Assembly (NCBI RefSeq): GCF_014656055.1
Contig: NZ_BNBR01000001.1
Coordinates: 1,426,001-1,490,000, forward strand
Reading direction: 5' to 3'
DNA: 64,000 bases
Source of the DNA: Streptomyces griseosporeus
Lineage (GTDB): Bacteria > Actinomycetota > Actinomycetes > Streptomycetales > Streptomycetaceae
The notes below the pieces were generated by a model. It did not search any database. It saw nothing but the letters and a program-made list of their open reading frames with translations, and was not told where the DNA came from. Shown here in pieces: positions 15,772 through 29,712 of this stretch; within the stretch, counting starts at the first letter, position 1, and every line of letters begins with the position of its first letter. The translations under genes and the position numbers were made by a program.

Positions 15772-16259
15772 CCACAGCTGACTTCGCCGCCTACATCGCC
15801 TCCCTCCCCCGCGTGCTCGCCGGGGCCGCCGCCCTGTTCCGGGACGCCGAGGGCCGGGTGCTGCTCGTCGAGCCGAACTACCGGGAGGGCTGGGCGCTGC
15901 CGGGCGGCACCATCGAGTCCGACGACGGGGAGACGCCGCGCGAGGGCGCGCGCCGGGAGACGCTGGAGGAGATCGGCCTGGACCGTCCGCTCGGGCGGCT
16001 GCTGGCCGTGGACTGGGTGCGCGGGCCGGGACGCCCGCCGCTGGTGGCGTACCTGTACGACGGCGGGGTGCTCGGCGAGGACGAGCTGAAGGCGATCCGG
16101 CTGCAGGAGGAGGAGCTGCTGTCCTGGCGCCTGGTCCCGCGCGGGGAGCTGACCGCCCATCTGCCGGGCGCCCTGGGCCGCCGGGTGCTGGCCGCGCTGG
16201 ACGTCCTGGAGGACGGCACGGGCACGGCGGAGCTGGAGAACGGGGAACGGGTGGGCTGA
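15768..16259 (+). CDS. Nudix hydrolase
   Basis: A 163-residue Nudix protein. The box is present as GGTIE...GE-x7-REtLEEiGL (about residues 43-68), with catalytic EExxE-type acids intact, but the first Gly-to-Glu interval is two residues longer than the canonical five. Substrate class (ADP-ribose, NADH, dNTP) is not fixed by sequence; 4-base overlap with the ADP-ribosylglycohydrolase gene suggests ADP-ribose or a derivative. Confidence 0.9.
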   Translation: MTTADFAAYIASLPRVLAGAAALFRDAEGRVLLVEPNYREGWALPGGTIESDDGETPREGARRETLEEIGLDRPLGRLLAVDWVRGPGRPPLVAYLYDGGVLGEDELKAIRLQEEELLSWRLVPRGELTAHLPGALGRRVLAALDVLEDGTGTAELENGERVG

Positions 16260-16291
16260 CCCGCCCGTGCCCGAGGTGACGCGGGCTGGCG

Positions 16292-16489
16292 TCAGCCCTC
16301 CTCGCGGGGCTTGAGCTCCACCGCGCGCAGTTCCTCCTCGCGGGCGGCGGTGCGGGCCTCGGTGCGGTGGCCGCGGGCGATGTAGTCGCGGACGACGAGT
16401 TCGACCGCGTCCTGCGGGCTGCCGACGCCGGCGAGCACCATGACTTCCACGACGAGGTCGGCATCGAGCGAGACGGTCACCTTGGCCAT
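16292..16489 (-). CDS. Small ribbon-helix-helix-like protein (VapB/DUF2191-like)
   Basis: A 65-residue protein starting MAKVTVSLDADLVVEVM, a beta strand then a helix, then a second helix (SPQDAVELVVRDYIARG), the layout of RHH DNA-binding antitoxins. No toxin gene accompanies it, so it is either an orphan antitoxin-like regulator or a simple RHH repressor. The message looks leaderless (TAGGGT 7 bases before ATG). A perfect 12-bp palindrome lies in the 83-bp gap shared with the divergent sirtuin gene and is a plausible site for it. Confidence 0.75.
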   Translation of the reverse strand: MAKVTVSLDADLVVEVMVLAGVGSPQDAVELVVRDYIARGHRTEARTAAREEELRAVELKPREEG

Positions 16490-16524
16490 GGGCGGGACCC
16501 TACACCGGTCGCTCCGGGCGCCGT

Positions 16525-16536
16525 ACGGATATCCGT
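16525..16536. promoter_or_regulatory. 12-bp perfect palindrome between the RHH and sirtuin genes
   Basis: ACGGATATCCGT is fully palindromic. It lies 36 bases upstream of the RHH start codon and 24 bases upstream of the sirtuin -10 (TACTCT, 16560-16565), so a bound dimer could act on both promoters. Confidence 0.55.
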
Positions 16537-16572
16537 TCGCCCGCCCGGAGCCCGCCGCCTACTCTCGGCTGC

Positions 16573-17298
16573 ATGACCAAGCCCCTCGTCGCCGTCCTCA
16601 GCGGCGCCGGCATCTCGACCGACTCCGGGATCCCCGACTACCGCGGCCCCAACGGGCTGTGGCGGCAGGATCCGGAGGCGGAGAAGCTCGTGACGTACGA
16701 CTTCTACATGGCCGATCCGGAGATCCGCCGCCGGTCGTGGCTCATGCGGCTGCGCACCGGCGCCCTGGGGGCCGAGCCGAACGCCGCGCACCGGGCGGTG
16801 GCCGAGCTGGAGCGGTCCGGGGTGCCGGTCCGGGTGATCACGCAGAACGTGGACGGGCTGCACCAGCTGGCCGGGATGCCCGCCCGCAAGGTGCTCGAAC
16901 TGCACGGCACCGCACGGGCCGTGGTGTGCACGCGCTGTCATGCGCGCGGTTCCATGGAGGACGCTCTCGCCCGGGTCGAGGCCGGGGAGGACGATCCGCC
17001 CTGTCCGGAGTGCGGCGGCGTGCTGAAGCCGGCGACGGTGATGTTCGGCGAGCGGCTGGACCCGGTCGTCCTCGGCGAGGCCGTCGCGATCACCAAGGCG
17101 TGCCAGGTGTTCATCGCCGTCGGCACCAGTCTCCAGGTGCAGCCCGCGGCCGGCCTCGCGGGCGTCGCCGCCGACCACGGCGCCCGGCTCGTCATCGTCA
17201 ACGCCGAGCCGACGCCGTACGACGAGATCGCCGACGAGGTGATCCGCGAGCCCATCGGCACGGCCCTGCCCCGCCTGCTGCGCGGGCTGAGCGGCTAG
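16573..17298 (+). CDS. Sir2-family NAD-dependent protein deacylase
   Basis: A 241-residue sirtuin, full bacterial length. N-terminal GAGISTDSGIPDYRG binds NAD; the catalytic His is H111 in ELHGTARA, after TQNVDGLHQLAG; zinc Cys pairs are CTRC and CPEC. It removes acyl groups from lysines, yielding nicotinamide and O-acyl-ADP-ribose. The Tyr-xx-Arg pair of desuccinylases was not found in the helical loop, so a deacetylase role is favoured. TACTCT 7 bases before the ATG indicates leaderless expression. The gene is next to ARH, Nudix and RHH genes. Confidence 0.94.
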   Translation: MTKPLVAVLSGAGISTDSGIPDYRGPNGLWRQDPEAEKLVTYDFYMADPEIRRRSWLMRLRTGALGAEPNAAHRAVAELERSGVPVRVITQNVDGLHQLAGMPARKVLELHGTARAVVCTRCHARGSMEDALARVEAGEDDPPCPECGGVLKPATVMFGERLDPVVLGEAVAITKACQVFIAVGTSLQVQPAAGLAGVAADHGARLVIVNAEPTPYDEIADEVIREPIGTALPRLLRGLSG

Positions 17299-17423
17299 AC
17301 CCGTGCGCCCCCGTCCCGGTTTGCCGGTCCCCGGTGCGGGGGTGATTCTGGAAGCAGGTCCTGGATGCCCGGCCGTGTGCGCGAGGGGGAGATGTGGACA
17401 CGGCACAGGGAGAGGCATCCGTC

Positions 17424-17783
17424 ATGAGCAGCACCGAACCGCCGAGGGATCCCCGCAATCCGTACGCCTCGCAGCCGTACCCGCCGCCGGGGCAGCCGGG
17501 CCCCTATGCGCAGTACCCTCCCTACCCCGCCCAGCAGCCGACCAACGGCAAGGCGATCGGCTCCCTGGTGACCGGGATCGTCTCCCTCGTCGTGCCGTTC
17601 GTCGGCATCGTCACCGGCCCCATCGCGGTCGTGCTGGGGGTGAAGGCGCGCGGCGAGATCCGGCAGAGCGGCCAGCGCGGGGACGGGATGGCGATCGCCG
17701 GCCTGGTGACGGGCATCCTCGGCTGCATCGGCTACGCGATCTTCGTGGTGCTCCTGATCGTCGGTCTGGCCGTCGGCGACTAG
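17424..17783 (+). CDS. DUF4190 small membrane protein
   Basis: A 119-residue protein: a Pro/Tyr-rich cytoplasmic N-terminus (YPPPGQPGPYAQYPPYPAQQP, about residues 18-38), then two hydrophobic helices flanking a short loop (GSLVTGIVSLVVPFVGIVTGP; GLVTGILGCIGYAIFVVLL), with the GVKARGEIRQSGQRGDGMAIAGL linker typical of DUF4190. ATG 17424 has GGAGAGG 8 bases upstream; GTG 17394 would add 10 residues. Function unknown. Confidence 0.88.
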   Translation: MSSTEPPRDPRNPYASQPYPPPGQPGPYAQYPPYPAQQPTNGKAIGSLVTGIVSLVVPFVGIVTGPIAVVLGVKARGEIRQSGQRGDGMAIAGLVTGILGCIGYAIFVVLLIVGLAVGD

Positions 17784-17801
17784 CGCCGGTGGCACGGGAC
17801 C

Positions 17802-18290
17802 TCAGACGGCGAACAGGGCCGTGCCCGTCTCGAAGTCCAGCAGCCGCTGCTTGCGCTCCAGCCCGCCGCCGTAGCCGGTGAGGCTGCCGTCGGCGCCGAC
17901 GACGCGGTGACAGGGGACGATGATGCCGATGGGGTTCTTTCCGTTGGCGAGGCCGACGGCGCGGGAGGCGGCGGGGTTGCCGAGGGCGGCGGCGAGTTCG
18001 CCGTAGGTGCACCGCTCGCCGTAGGGGATGGTGCGCAGCCGGTCCCAGACGCGGCGCTGGAACGGCGTGCCGTTCAGGCGCAGTTCGAGGGTGAACTCCT
18101 TCAACTCGCCCGCGAAGTAGGCCTCCAGCTGTTCCTCCGCCTCGGCGAAGGGGGTCTCGTCCGGTGTGCCGAAGCTCTCCTCGGGCGGGCGGTGCCGCTG
18201 GTCGGTCATGTACAGCCCGCACAGGACGCCGTCCTCGGCGACGAGGGTGAGGGGGCCGTACGGGCTGTCGATCACGGTGTGCTGCTTCAT
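17802..18290 (-). CDS. ogt: Methylated-DNA--protein-cysteine S-methyltransferase
   Basis: A 162-residue suicide DNA-repair protein that takes the methyl group from O6-methylguanine onto its own Cys. The acceptor is C127 in the exact IVPCHRVVG motif; the DNA-binding HTH (YGELAAALGNPAASRAVG) precedes it and the GYGGGLERKQRLL tail follows. ATG 18290 has AAGGA 9 bases upstream; an in-frame ATG at 18314 overlaps the AlkA stop (ATGA) and would add eight residues. It is coupled to the Ada-AlkA gene, so both alkylation repair routes are co-expressed. Confidence 0.95.
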   Translation of the reverse strand: MKQHTVIDSPYGPLTLVAEDGVLCGLYMTDQRHRPPEESFGTPDETPFAEAEEQLEAYFAGELKEFTLELRLNGTPFQRRVWDRLRTIPYGERCTYGELAAALGNPAASRAVGLANGKNPIGIIVPCHRVVGADGSLTGYGGGLERKQRLLDFETGTALFAV

Positions 18291-18310
18291 GGAGGTGTCC
18301 TTCAAAGGGC

Positions 18311-19795
18311 TCATACCGGGAGGAAGTTGATCGGGTGGTCGTCCGTCGCCCACAGGTACTGCACGGCGTACGCCCGCCAGGGCCGCCAGGCCGCCGCGCG
18401 GGCGGTGAGCGCGGCCGGGGTGGAGGGCAGGCCGAGTTGCTGTGCGGCGCGGCGGATGCCGAGGTCGGTGGGGAGGAAGGCGTCGGGGTCGCCGAGGGCG
18501 CGCATGGCGATGACGTCGACCGTCCAGGGGCCGAACCCGGGCAGCCCGGCGAGGCGCGCGCGGGCCTCGGCCCAGTCGCTGTCTGCGCCCAGGTGGAGCG
18601 AACCGTCGGCCAGCCGGGAGACCAGGGTGGTGAAGGTGGTGCGGCGGGTGCGCGGCATCGCCAGGGTCTCCGGGTCGAGGGCGGCGAGCGCGGCGGGGGC
18701 CGGGAAGAGGTGGGTGAGGCCGCCCTCCGGGTCGTCGACCGGGTCGCCGTGCGCGGTGACCAGGCGGGCCGCGTGGGTGCGGGCGGCGGCGGTGGAGACC
18801 TGCTGGCCGAGGACGGCGCGGACGGCGAACTCGGCCTCGTCGGCGGTGCGCGGCACACGCCGGCCTGGCGCCTTGTCGACCAGCGGGGCGAGCAGCGGGT
18901 CGGTGCGCAGCTGGTCGTCGACGGCGACGGGGTCGGCGTCGAGGTCGAGCATGCGGCGGCAGCGGCTGATCGCGACGGTGAGGTCGCGCAGGTCGCTGAG
19001 GGTGAGCCGGCAGGCGATGTGGTCGGGGGTGGGGGTGAGGGCGACAACGCCGTGCCCGTAGGGCAGCCGCAGCGTGCGCCGGTAGGCGCCGTCCCGCCAC
19101 TCCTCCACACCGGGGACGGCGGTGGCGGCGAGGTGGCCGAAGAGGTTGTCGGGGTTGAGCGGGGCGCGGAAGGGCAGCCGCAGGGTCAGCGCGCCGGAGG
19201 CGGGGCCGGCCGCGGCCGTCCGGGGGGTGCGGGCGCGCAGGTCGGTCGGGGTGAGGGCGAAGACCTCGCGGACGGTGTCGTTGAAGGTGCGGATGGAGGA
19301 GAACCCGGCGGCGAACGCGATGTCCGCCATCGGCAGCGGCGTCGTCTCGATGAGCAGCCGGGCGGTCTGGGCGCGCTGGGCGCGGGCCAGGGCGAGCGGG
19401 CCCGCGCCGAGTTCGGCGAGGAGCTGGCGTTCGATCTGCCGGGCGCTGTAGCCGAGCCGGGAGGCGAGGCCGGGCACCCCCTCGCGGTCGACGATGCCGT
19501 CGGCGATCAGCCGCATGGCGCGGGCGACGAGGTCGGCGCGCCGGTTCCACTCGGGGGAGCCGGGGCTGGTGTCGGGCCGGCAGCGCTTGCACGCCCGGAA
19601 CCCGGCCTGCTGGCAGGCGGCGGCGCTGGGCTGGAAGACCATGTTCTCGGGCTTCGGCGGCACGACCGGGCAGCTGGGCCGGCAGTAGATGCCGGTGGTC
19701 AGGACGGCGGTGAAGAACCAGCCGTCGAAGCGCGCGTCCTTGGACTGGACGGCGCGCACGCAGCGCTCCCGATCGGTGTGCATCCCGTTCTGCAT
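18311..19795 (-). CDS. Ada-type Zn/AraC domain fused to AlkA 3-methyladenine glycosylase
   Basis: A 494-residue three-part protein. Residues 1-80: Ada methylphosphotriester-sensing zinc domain with C38, C42, C69 and C72, the same positions as E. coli Ada. About 85-185: AraC-type HTH. About 200-494: AlkA N-domain plus HhH-GPD glycosylase, with GLPGFGPWTVDVIAM and the catalytic Asp in FLPTDLG. It would sense alkyl phosphotriester damage, activate transcription and excise alkylated bases. Start ATG 19795; ATG 19783 is an alternative. It follows the metal ATPase gene by 79 bases on the same strand and overlaps ogt. Confidence 0.95.
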   Translation of the reverse strand: MQNGMHTDRERCVRAVQSKDARFDGWFFTAVLTTGIYCRPSCPVVPPKPENMVFQPSAAACQQAGFRACKRCRPDTSPGSPEWNRRADLVARAMRLIADGIVDREGVPGLASRLGYSARQIERQLLAELGAGPLALARAQRAQTARLLIETTPLPMADIAFAAGFSSIRTFNDTVREVFALTPTDLRARTPRTAAAGPASGALTLRLPFRAPLNPDNLFGHLAATAVPGVEEWRDGAYRRTLRLPYGHGVVALTPTPDHIACRLTLSDLRDLTVAISRCRRMLDLDADPVAVDDQLRTDPLLAPLVDKAPGRRVPRTADEAEFAVRAVLGQQVSTAAARTHAARLVTAHGDPVDDPEGGLTHLFPAPAALAALDPETLAMPRTRRTTFTTLVSRLADGSLHLGADSDWAEARARLAGLPGFGPWTVDVIAMRALGDPDAFLPTDLGIRRAAQQLGLPSTPAALTARAAAWRPWRAYAVQYLWATDDHPINFLPV

Positions 19796-19874
19796 GGCTC
19801 CAGCATGGTGCAGCGGCGGGGCGGAGGCTGGCGGGAATCCGACGTCAACGTCCGCCGGCCTGCGACGGCCCGGA

Positions 19875-21812
19875 TCACGCGGCGCTCTGCCGCCAGGCGC
19901 TTCGCCGCAGCAGCCGGAGTCCGTTGAGGCCGACCAGGACGGTCGAGCCCTCGTGGCCGGCGACGCCGAGCGGCAGCGGCAGGTGCCCGATCAGGTCCCA
20001 CAGGACGAGGCCGGTGATGAACGCCCCGGCGATGACGAGGTTCTGCACGACGAGGCGGCGGGCGGCCCGGGACAGCCGTACCACGGCCGGTACGGCGGTC
20101 AGCTCGTCGCGGACCACGACGGCGTCGGCGGTCTCCAGGGCGAGGTCGGAGCCGGCCCGGCCCATCGCGATGCCGGAGTGGGCGGCGGCGAGCGCGGGGG
20201 CGTCGTTGACGCCGTCGCCGACGAAGAGCACCGTGCGGCCGGCGCGCTGGAGGTCGCGTACGGCGTTCGCCTTGTCCTCGGGGAGCAGTCCGGCGCGGAC
20301 GTCGGTGAGGCCGGTGGCGTCGGCCACCAGGGCGGCGGCCCCCGCGTGGTCGCCGGTGAGCAGGACGGGGGCGGTGCCGGTCAGGGCGGTGAGCGCGGCG
20401 GTGGTGGCGGGGGCGTCGGGGCGGAGACGGTCGGTGAGGGTGAGGGTGCCGACCGGCGTCTCGTCGCGGGTGACGAGGACGACGGTGCCGCCCTGCGACG
20501 CACCCCCGCTCTCGTCGCGGCCGACGGTGACGCGGTGCCCGTCGACGAGGGCGCTGACGCCGCGTCCCGGGGTGGCGGTGAAGTCGCCGGCGGGGGCGAC
20601 GGGCAGGCCCTGGGCGCGGGCGGTGGCGACGATCGCGCGGGCCAGCGGGTGTTCGCTGGGGTGCTCGGCCGCCGCGGCGAGCGCGAGGAGCGCGTCCGCG
20701 TCGAGCCCGGAGTCCGGCCGGGGGGTCACGGCCGTCACCTCGGGGGCGCCCTCGGTGAGGGTGCCGGTCTTGTCGAGGGCGGCGGTGTCGGTCTCGGCGA
20801 GGCGTTCCATGGCGACGGCGGACTTGACGAGGACGCCGTGCCGGCCGGCGTTGGCGATCGCCGACAGCAGCGGCGGCATGGTGGCCAGGACGACCGCGCA
20901 CGGCGAGGCGACGATCATGAAGGTCATCGCGCGCAGCAGGGCGTCGGTGAGGGCCTCGCCGAGGGCGAGCGGGACGCCGAAGACGGCGAGGGTGGCGGCG
21001 ACCACGCCGACCGCGTAGCGCTGCTCGATCTTCTCGATGAACAGCTGGGTGGGCGCCTTGGTGCGGGAGGCCTCCTCGACGAGGGTGACGATGCGGGCGA
21101 TGACCGAGTCGGCGGGGTCGCGGTCGACGCGGACGCGCAGGGCGCCGGTGCCGTTGAGGGTGCCGGCGAAGACCTCGTCGCCGGGGCGCTTGACGACGGG
21201 GAGCGGTTCGCCGGTGATGCTCGCCTGGTCGGCCTCGCTCAGCCCGTCCAGGACGGTGCCGTCGGCGCCGATGCGCTCCCCGGGGCGGACCAGCAGCACG
21301 TCACCGACGGCGAGGGCGTCGGTGGGGACGGTCTCCTCGCCGCCTCGCGAGGTGAGCCGGGTCGCGGTGGCGGGCGCGAGGTCGAGCAGCCCGCGCACGG
21401 AGTCCGCGGTGCGGGCCGTGGCCAGCGCCTCCAGGGCGCCGGAGGTGGCGAAGATGACGATGAGCAGGGCGCCGTCGAGGACCTGCCCGATCGCGGCGGC
21501 GCCGAGCGCGGCGACGATCATCAGCAGGTCGACGTCGAGGGTCTTCCCGCGCAGGGCGCGCAGGCCTTCGAGGGCCGGTTCCCAGCCGCCCGCGAGATAG
21601 GCGACCGCATACAGGATCCCGTGGACCCACACCGGCATACCGGCGACATCCGACACCAGGGCGAGCAGGAAGGCGACCGTGGCCGCGAGCGCCCAGCGCA
21701 TCTCGGGCAGGGCGAGCAGACGGGTACGGCGGTGCGGTGCCGGCCGGGCGGGGGACGGGCTGGGTGCGGGGGCAAGAGTCGCTGACACCCGGGCCACGAT
21801 ACAGGAACACAT
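19875..21812 (-). CDS. P1B-4-type heavy-metal exporting ATPase (CtpD/CtpJ-like)
   Basis: About 637-645 residues. Phosphorylated Asp is D347 in DKTGTLTEG; TGES-like actuator is TGEPLPV; hinge GDGVNDAPAL. The intramembrane metal motif is S303-P304-C305 (SPC) rather than CPC, and there is no N-terminal HMA domain; both are hallmarks of P1B-4 pumps for Co2+/Ni2+/Fe2+. It is divergent from an NmtR-like Ni/Co sensor, like mycobacterial nmtR with its ATPase. ATG 21812 overlaps the putative operator, so GTG 21788 may be the true start. Confidence 0.93.
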   Translation of the reverse strand: MCSCIVARVSATLAPAPSPSPARPAPHRRTRLLALPEMRWALAATVAFLLALVSDVAGMPVWVHGILYAVAYLAGGWEPALEGLRALRGKTLDVDLLMIVAALGAAAIGQVLDGALLIVIFATSGALEALATARTADSVRGLLDLAPATATRLTSRGGEETVPTDALAVGDVLLVRPGERIGADGTVLDGLSEADQASITGEPLPVVKRPGDEVFAGTLNGTGALRVRVDRDPADSVIARIVTLVEEASRTKAPTQLFIEKIEQRYAVGVVAATLAVFGVPLALGEALTDALLRAMTFMIVASPCAVVLATMPPLLSAIANAGRHGVLVKSAVAMERLAETDTAALDKTGTLTEGAPEVTAVTPRPDSGLDADALLALAAAAEHPSEHPLARAIVATARAQGLPVAPAGDFTATPGRGVSALVDGHRVTVGRDESGGASQGGTVVLVTRDETPVGTLTLTDRLRPDAPATTAALTALTGTAPVLLTGDHAGAAALVADATGLTDVRAGLLPEDKANAVRDLQRAGRTVLFVGDGVNDAPALAAAHSGIAMGRAGSDLALETADAVVVRDELTAVPAVVRLSRAARRLVVQNLVIAGAFITGLVLWDLIGHLPLPLGVAGHEGSTVLVGLNGLRLLRRSAWRQSAA

Positions 21813-21850
21813 GAAGACCCATTCATCTGTTCATACGTCGTGGGTAAGAT
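21811..21850. promoter_or_regulatory. Putative NmtR operator and leaderless nmtR promoter
   Basis: ATGAA (21811-21815) and TTCAT (21822-21826) form a 5-6-5 inverted repeat; a further TTCAT is at 21830-21834. The TGAA/TTCA core resembles ArsR/SmtB-family operators. TAAGAT at 21845-21850 stands 6 bases before the regulator's ATG, giving a leaderless transcript starting just after the operator. Confidence 0.6.
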
Positions 21851-21856
21851 ACGGCC

Positions 21857-22216
21857 ATGGGTCATGGAGCCGTCACCACCACCGCCGCCGACCGGGTCCG
21901 TCTCGACGCGGACAACGTCGCCAAGGTGGCCACCACCCTCCAGGCCCTGTCCACCCCCTCCCGGCTGCTGATCCTGGCGCGGCTGCGCGAAGGCTCGCTG
22001 CCCGCCACCGAGTTGGCGGCCGAGGTCGGCATGGAGCAGTCGGCCTGCTCGCACCAGCTGCGGCTGCTGCGCAACCTCGGCCTGGTGGTCGGCGAGCGGC
22101 GCGGCCGGTCGGTGGTGTACGCGCTGCACGACCACCACGTCGCCGAACTCCTCGACCAGGCGGTGTACCACGTGGAGCACCTGCGGCTGGGGATCAGTGA
22201 CGCCACCGCCGAGTGA
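21857..22216 (+). CDS. nmtR: ArsR/SmtB-family Ni/Co sensor, NmtR-like
   Basis: A 119-residue winged-helix repressor. HTH is EQSACSHQLRLLRNLGLV. The C-terminal alpha5 ligand set D-x-H...H-x-x-H is visible in LHDHHVAELLDQAVYHVEHLRLG, and the N-terminus begins MGHG; in M. tuberculosis NmtR the N-terminal Gly-His and these alpha5 residues bind Ni2+/Co2+. Metal binding should release DNA and derepress the divergent P1B-4 ATPase. It overlaps the MFS gene by 20 bases, so the exporter is probably in its operon. Confidence 0.92.
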   Translation: MGHGAVTTTAADRVRLDADNVAKVATTLQALSTPSRLLILARLREGSLPATELAAEVGMEQSACSHQLRLLRNLGLVVGERRGRSVVYALHDHHVAELLDQAVYHVEHLRLGISDATAE

Positions 22217-23377
22217 CCCGGCACACCGCGGGGTGATGTGGCCGCTGTACGCCGCCGGTTTCACCACCGCCTTCGGGGCGCACGGCATCGCGGCGAACCT
22301 CGGCGCGTCCGACCCGGACGCGGTGACCTCGCTGCTGGTCCTCGGCGGGCTGCTGGCCCTGTACGACGGGGCGGAGGTGCTGCTGAAGCCGGTGTTCGGC
22401 ACGCTCGCCGACCGGGTCGGGGCGCGCCCGGTGCTGCTCGGCGGCCTGGTCGCCTTCGCCGCCGCCTCGGCGCTGTACGTCGCCGCCGACCGCACCGGCT
22501 GGCTGTGGGCGGCCCGGCTCGGCCAGGGCGCGGCGGCCTCCGCCTTCTCCCCCGCCGCCTCGGCGCTGGTGTCCCGGCTGAACCCGGCGGCCCGGCAGGG
22601 GCGCGCCTTCGGCGGGTACGGCTTCTGCAAGTCGGTCGGCTACACGCTCGGCCCCTTGCTCGGCGGACTGCTGGTGTGGGCCGGCGGTCTGCGGCTGCTG
22701 TTCGGGGTGCTCGCGGTGCTCGGCGCGGGCGTCGCCTGCTGGGCGTGGGCGGCCGTACCCGCCGTACCGCCCCTGCCGAAGGTGCGGCAGACCGTGCTGG
22801 ATCTCGCGCGGCGGCTCGCCGACCCGGTGTTCCTGGTGCCGGCGGCGGCCCTGGCGGGGGCGACGGCCGCGCTGTCGGTGGGGGTGGGTTTCCTGCCGGT
22901 GTCGGGCCGGGCGGCCGGGCTCGGCCCGGTGGCCACGGGGGCGGCGGTGTCGGTGCTGGCCGCGTGCGCGGCGGTGGTCCAGCCGCGGGCCGGGCGGGCG
23001 CTGGACGCCGGGCGGCTGCGCACCCGGACCGGGCTCGGCGCGGGGCTGCTGCTGGCGGCGGCCGGGCTGGCGTGCGCGACGCTGCCGGGCCTCGCGGGGG
23101 TGCTGCTCGCGGCCGCGCTGACCGGCGCCGGCACCGGTCTGATCACCCCGCTGGGGTTCGCCGCGCTGGCCGCCGGTACACCGCCGGAGCGGCTGGGGCA
23201 GACCATGGGCGCGGCCGAGCTGGGGCGGGAACTCGGCGACGCGGGCGGCCCGCTGCTCGTCGCGGGGGTGGCGTCGGCGGCGACCCTGGCCTACGGGTAC
23301 GCCGCCCTCGCCGTCCTGCTGGCCCTCGGGCCGGTGCTCGCCCTGGCGGGAGGGCACCGGCCGCCGGAGCGAAGGGC

Positions 23378-23381
<4 letters not shown>
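22197..23381 (+). CDS. MFS transporter
   Basis: A 394-residue protein with about 12 hydrophobic helices and the MFS motif A-like [21 protein letters not shown] after TM2. Frequent Gly/Ala-rich helices and no substrate-specific motif. GTG 22197 overlaps the NmtR-like gene; an internal ATG at 22236 would remove 13 residues. Co-transcription with a metal sensor suggests metal or metallophore export, but MFS substrates cannot be read from sequence. Its TAG stop and that of lpd, on the other strand, share the 4-base CTAG. Confidence 0.88.
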
Positions 23382-24790
<1,409 letters not shown>

Positions 24791-24816
24791 GGGGTTCTCT
24801 CCCTTTCGGCAGGTTT

Positions 24817-24851
24817 CGGTCGGCGCCGACCGCACGCGGGATGCGGTCGGC
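24817..24851 (-). promoter_or_regulatory. lpdA leader: 16-bp palindrome overlapping a second hairpin
   Basis: CGGTCGGCGCCGACCG (24817-24832) is a perfect 16-bp palindrome. Its right half, GCCGACCGC (24825-24833), also pairs perfectly with GCGGTCGGC (24843-24851) around a 9-base loop. The two structures exclude each other in RNA; in DNA the array is three half-sites in alternating orientation, 27-61 bases upstream of the lpdA ATG. Confidence 0.6.
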
Positions 24852-24924
24852 TCCGATGCGATTGTTCCGCTCGTGCCGGGTCCCCGCCACACCGGCCACC
24901 GATCCCCCGCCAGGCCCCCGGGCC

Positions 24925-28987
<4,063 letters not shown>

Positions 28988-29080
28988 TGATCCTGTCGGA
29001 GTCTGTGCGTTCCTGTTGGTCGCACGCGCTCCCGAGCACCCTCGCCGCGCCCGGCCGCCGGCCCCGCGGTCACGGCCGGC

Positions 29081-29200
29081 CCGCGCCCCTCACTCCGCCG
29101 CGCCGGTCCTCACTCGGCCGCGCCGGTCGTCACCGCGCCGCGCCGGTCGTCACCGCGCCGCGCCGGTCGTCACTGCGCCCGCGCCCGTCCTCACTCCGCC
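29081..29200. repeat. 20-bp minisatellite running into the msrA stop
   Basis: About six imperfect 20-bp units, best in 29101-29180 (CGCCGGTCGTCACCGCGCCG and variants); units at 29121 and 29141 are identical. The last units include the msrA stop codon (29191-29193). It lies in the 342-bp gap upstream of the galactosidase gene, which holds no gene. Confidence 0.8.
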
Positions 29201-29712
29201 CGCGCGGCGGCCCGCTTCGGCAGCTTCCAGTTCGGCCGCGGGAAGTGGCACGTGTAGCCGTCGGGGTAGCGCTCCAGGTAGTCCTGGTGCTCGGGCTCGG
29301 CCTCCCAGAAGTCGCCGGCCGGCTCTACCTCGGTGACCACCTTGCCCGGCCACAGGCCGCTGGCGTCCACGTCCGCGATGGTGTCCAGCGCCACCCGGCG
29401 CTGCTCTTCGTCGGTGTGGTAGATGGCCGACCGGTAGCTGCGGCCGATGTCGTTGCCCTGGCGGTCCCTGGTGGTCGGGTCGTGGATCTGGAAGAAGAAC
29501 TCCAGCAGGTCCCGGTAGCCGGTGACCGCGGGATCGTAGAGGATCTCGATCGCCTCGGCGTGGTCGCCGTGGTTGCGGTACGTGGCGTTCGGGGTGTCGC
29601 CGCCGGTGTAGCCGACCCGGGTGGACACCACGCCGGGCAGCTTGCGGATCAGGTCCTGCATGCCCCAGAAGCAGCCGCCGGCCAGCACGGCCCGCTCGGT
29701 TCGGACTGTCAT
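29191..29712 (-). CDS. msrA: Peptide-methionine (S)-S-oxide reductase
   Basis: A 173-residue MsrA that reduces the S-epimer of methionine sulfoxide using thioredoxin. Catalytic C14 is in [11 protein letters not shown], followed by the typical [21 protein letters not shown] and the substrate-pocket residues around [18 protein letters not shown]. The resolving Cys of E. coli MsrA's C-terminus is not seen; the tail ends PKRAAARAE. Single gene; the stop lies in a 20-bp tandem repeat, so the extreme C-terminus may vary between strains. Confidence 0.96.
   Translation of the reverse strand: MTVRTERAVLAGGCFWGMQDLIRKLPGVVSTRVGYTGGDTPNATYRNHGDHAEAIEILYDPAVTGYRDLLEFFFQIHDPTTRDRQGNDIGRSYRSAIYHTDEEQRRVALDTIADVDASGLWPGKVVTEVEPAGDFWEAEPEHQDYLERYPDGYTCHFPRPNWKLPKRAAARAE

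Noticed and set aside
16292..16489. Complete toxin-antitoxin pair
   Set aside because: Only an RHH antitoxin-like protein is present; neither neighbour is a PIN, RelE or similar toxin.
29081..29200. 20-bp repeats as an attachment site or CRISPR
   Set aside because: No spacers, no integrase or tRNA nearby; a simple minisatellite.
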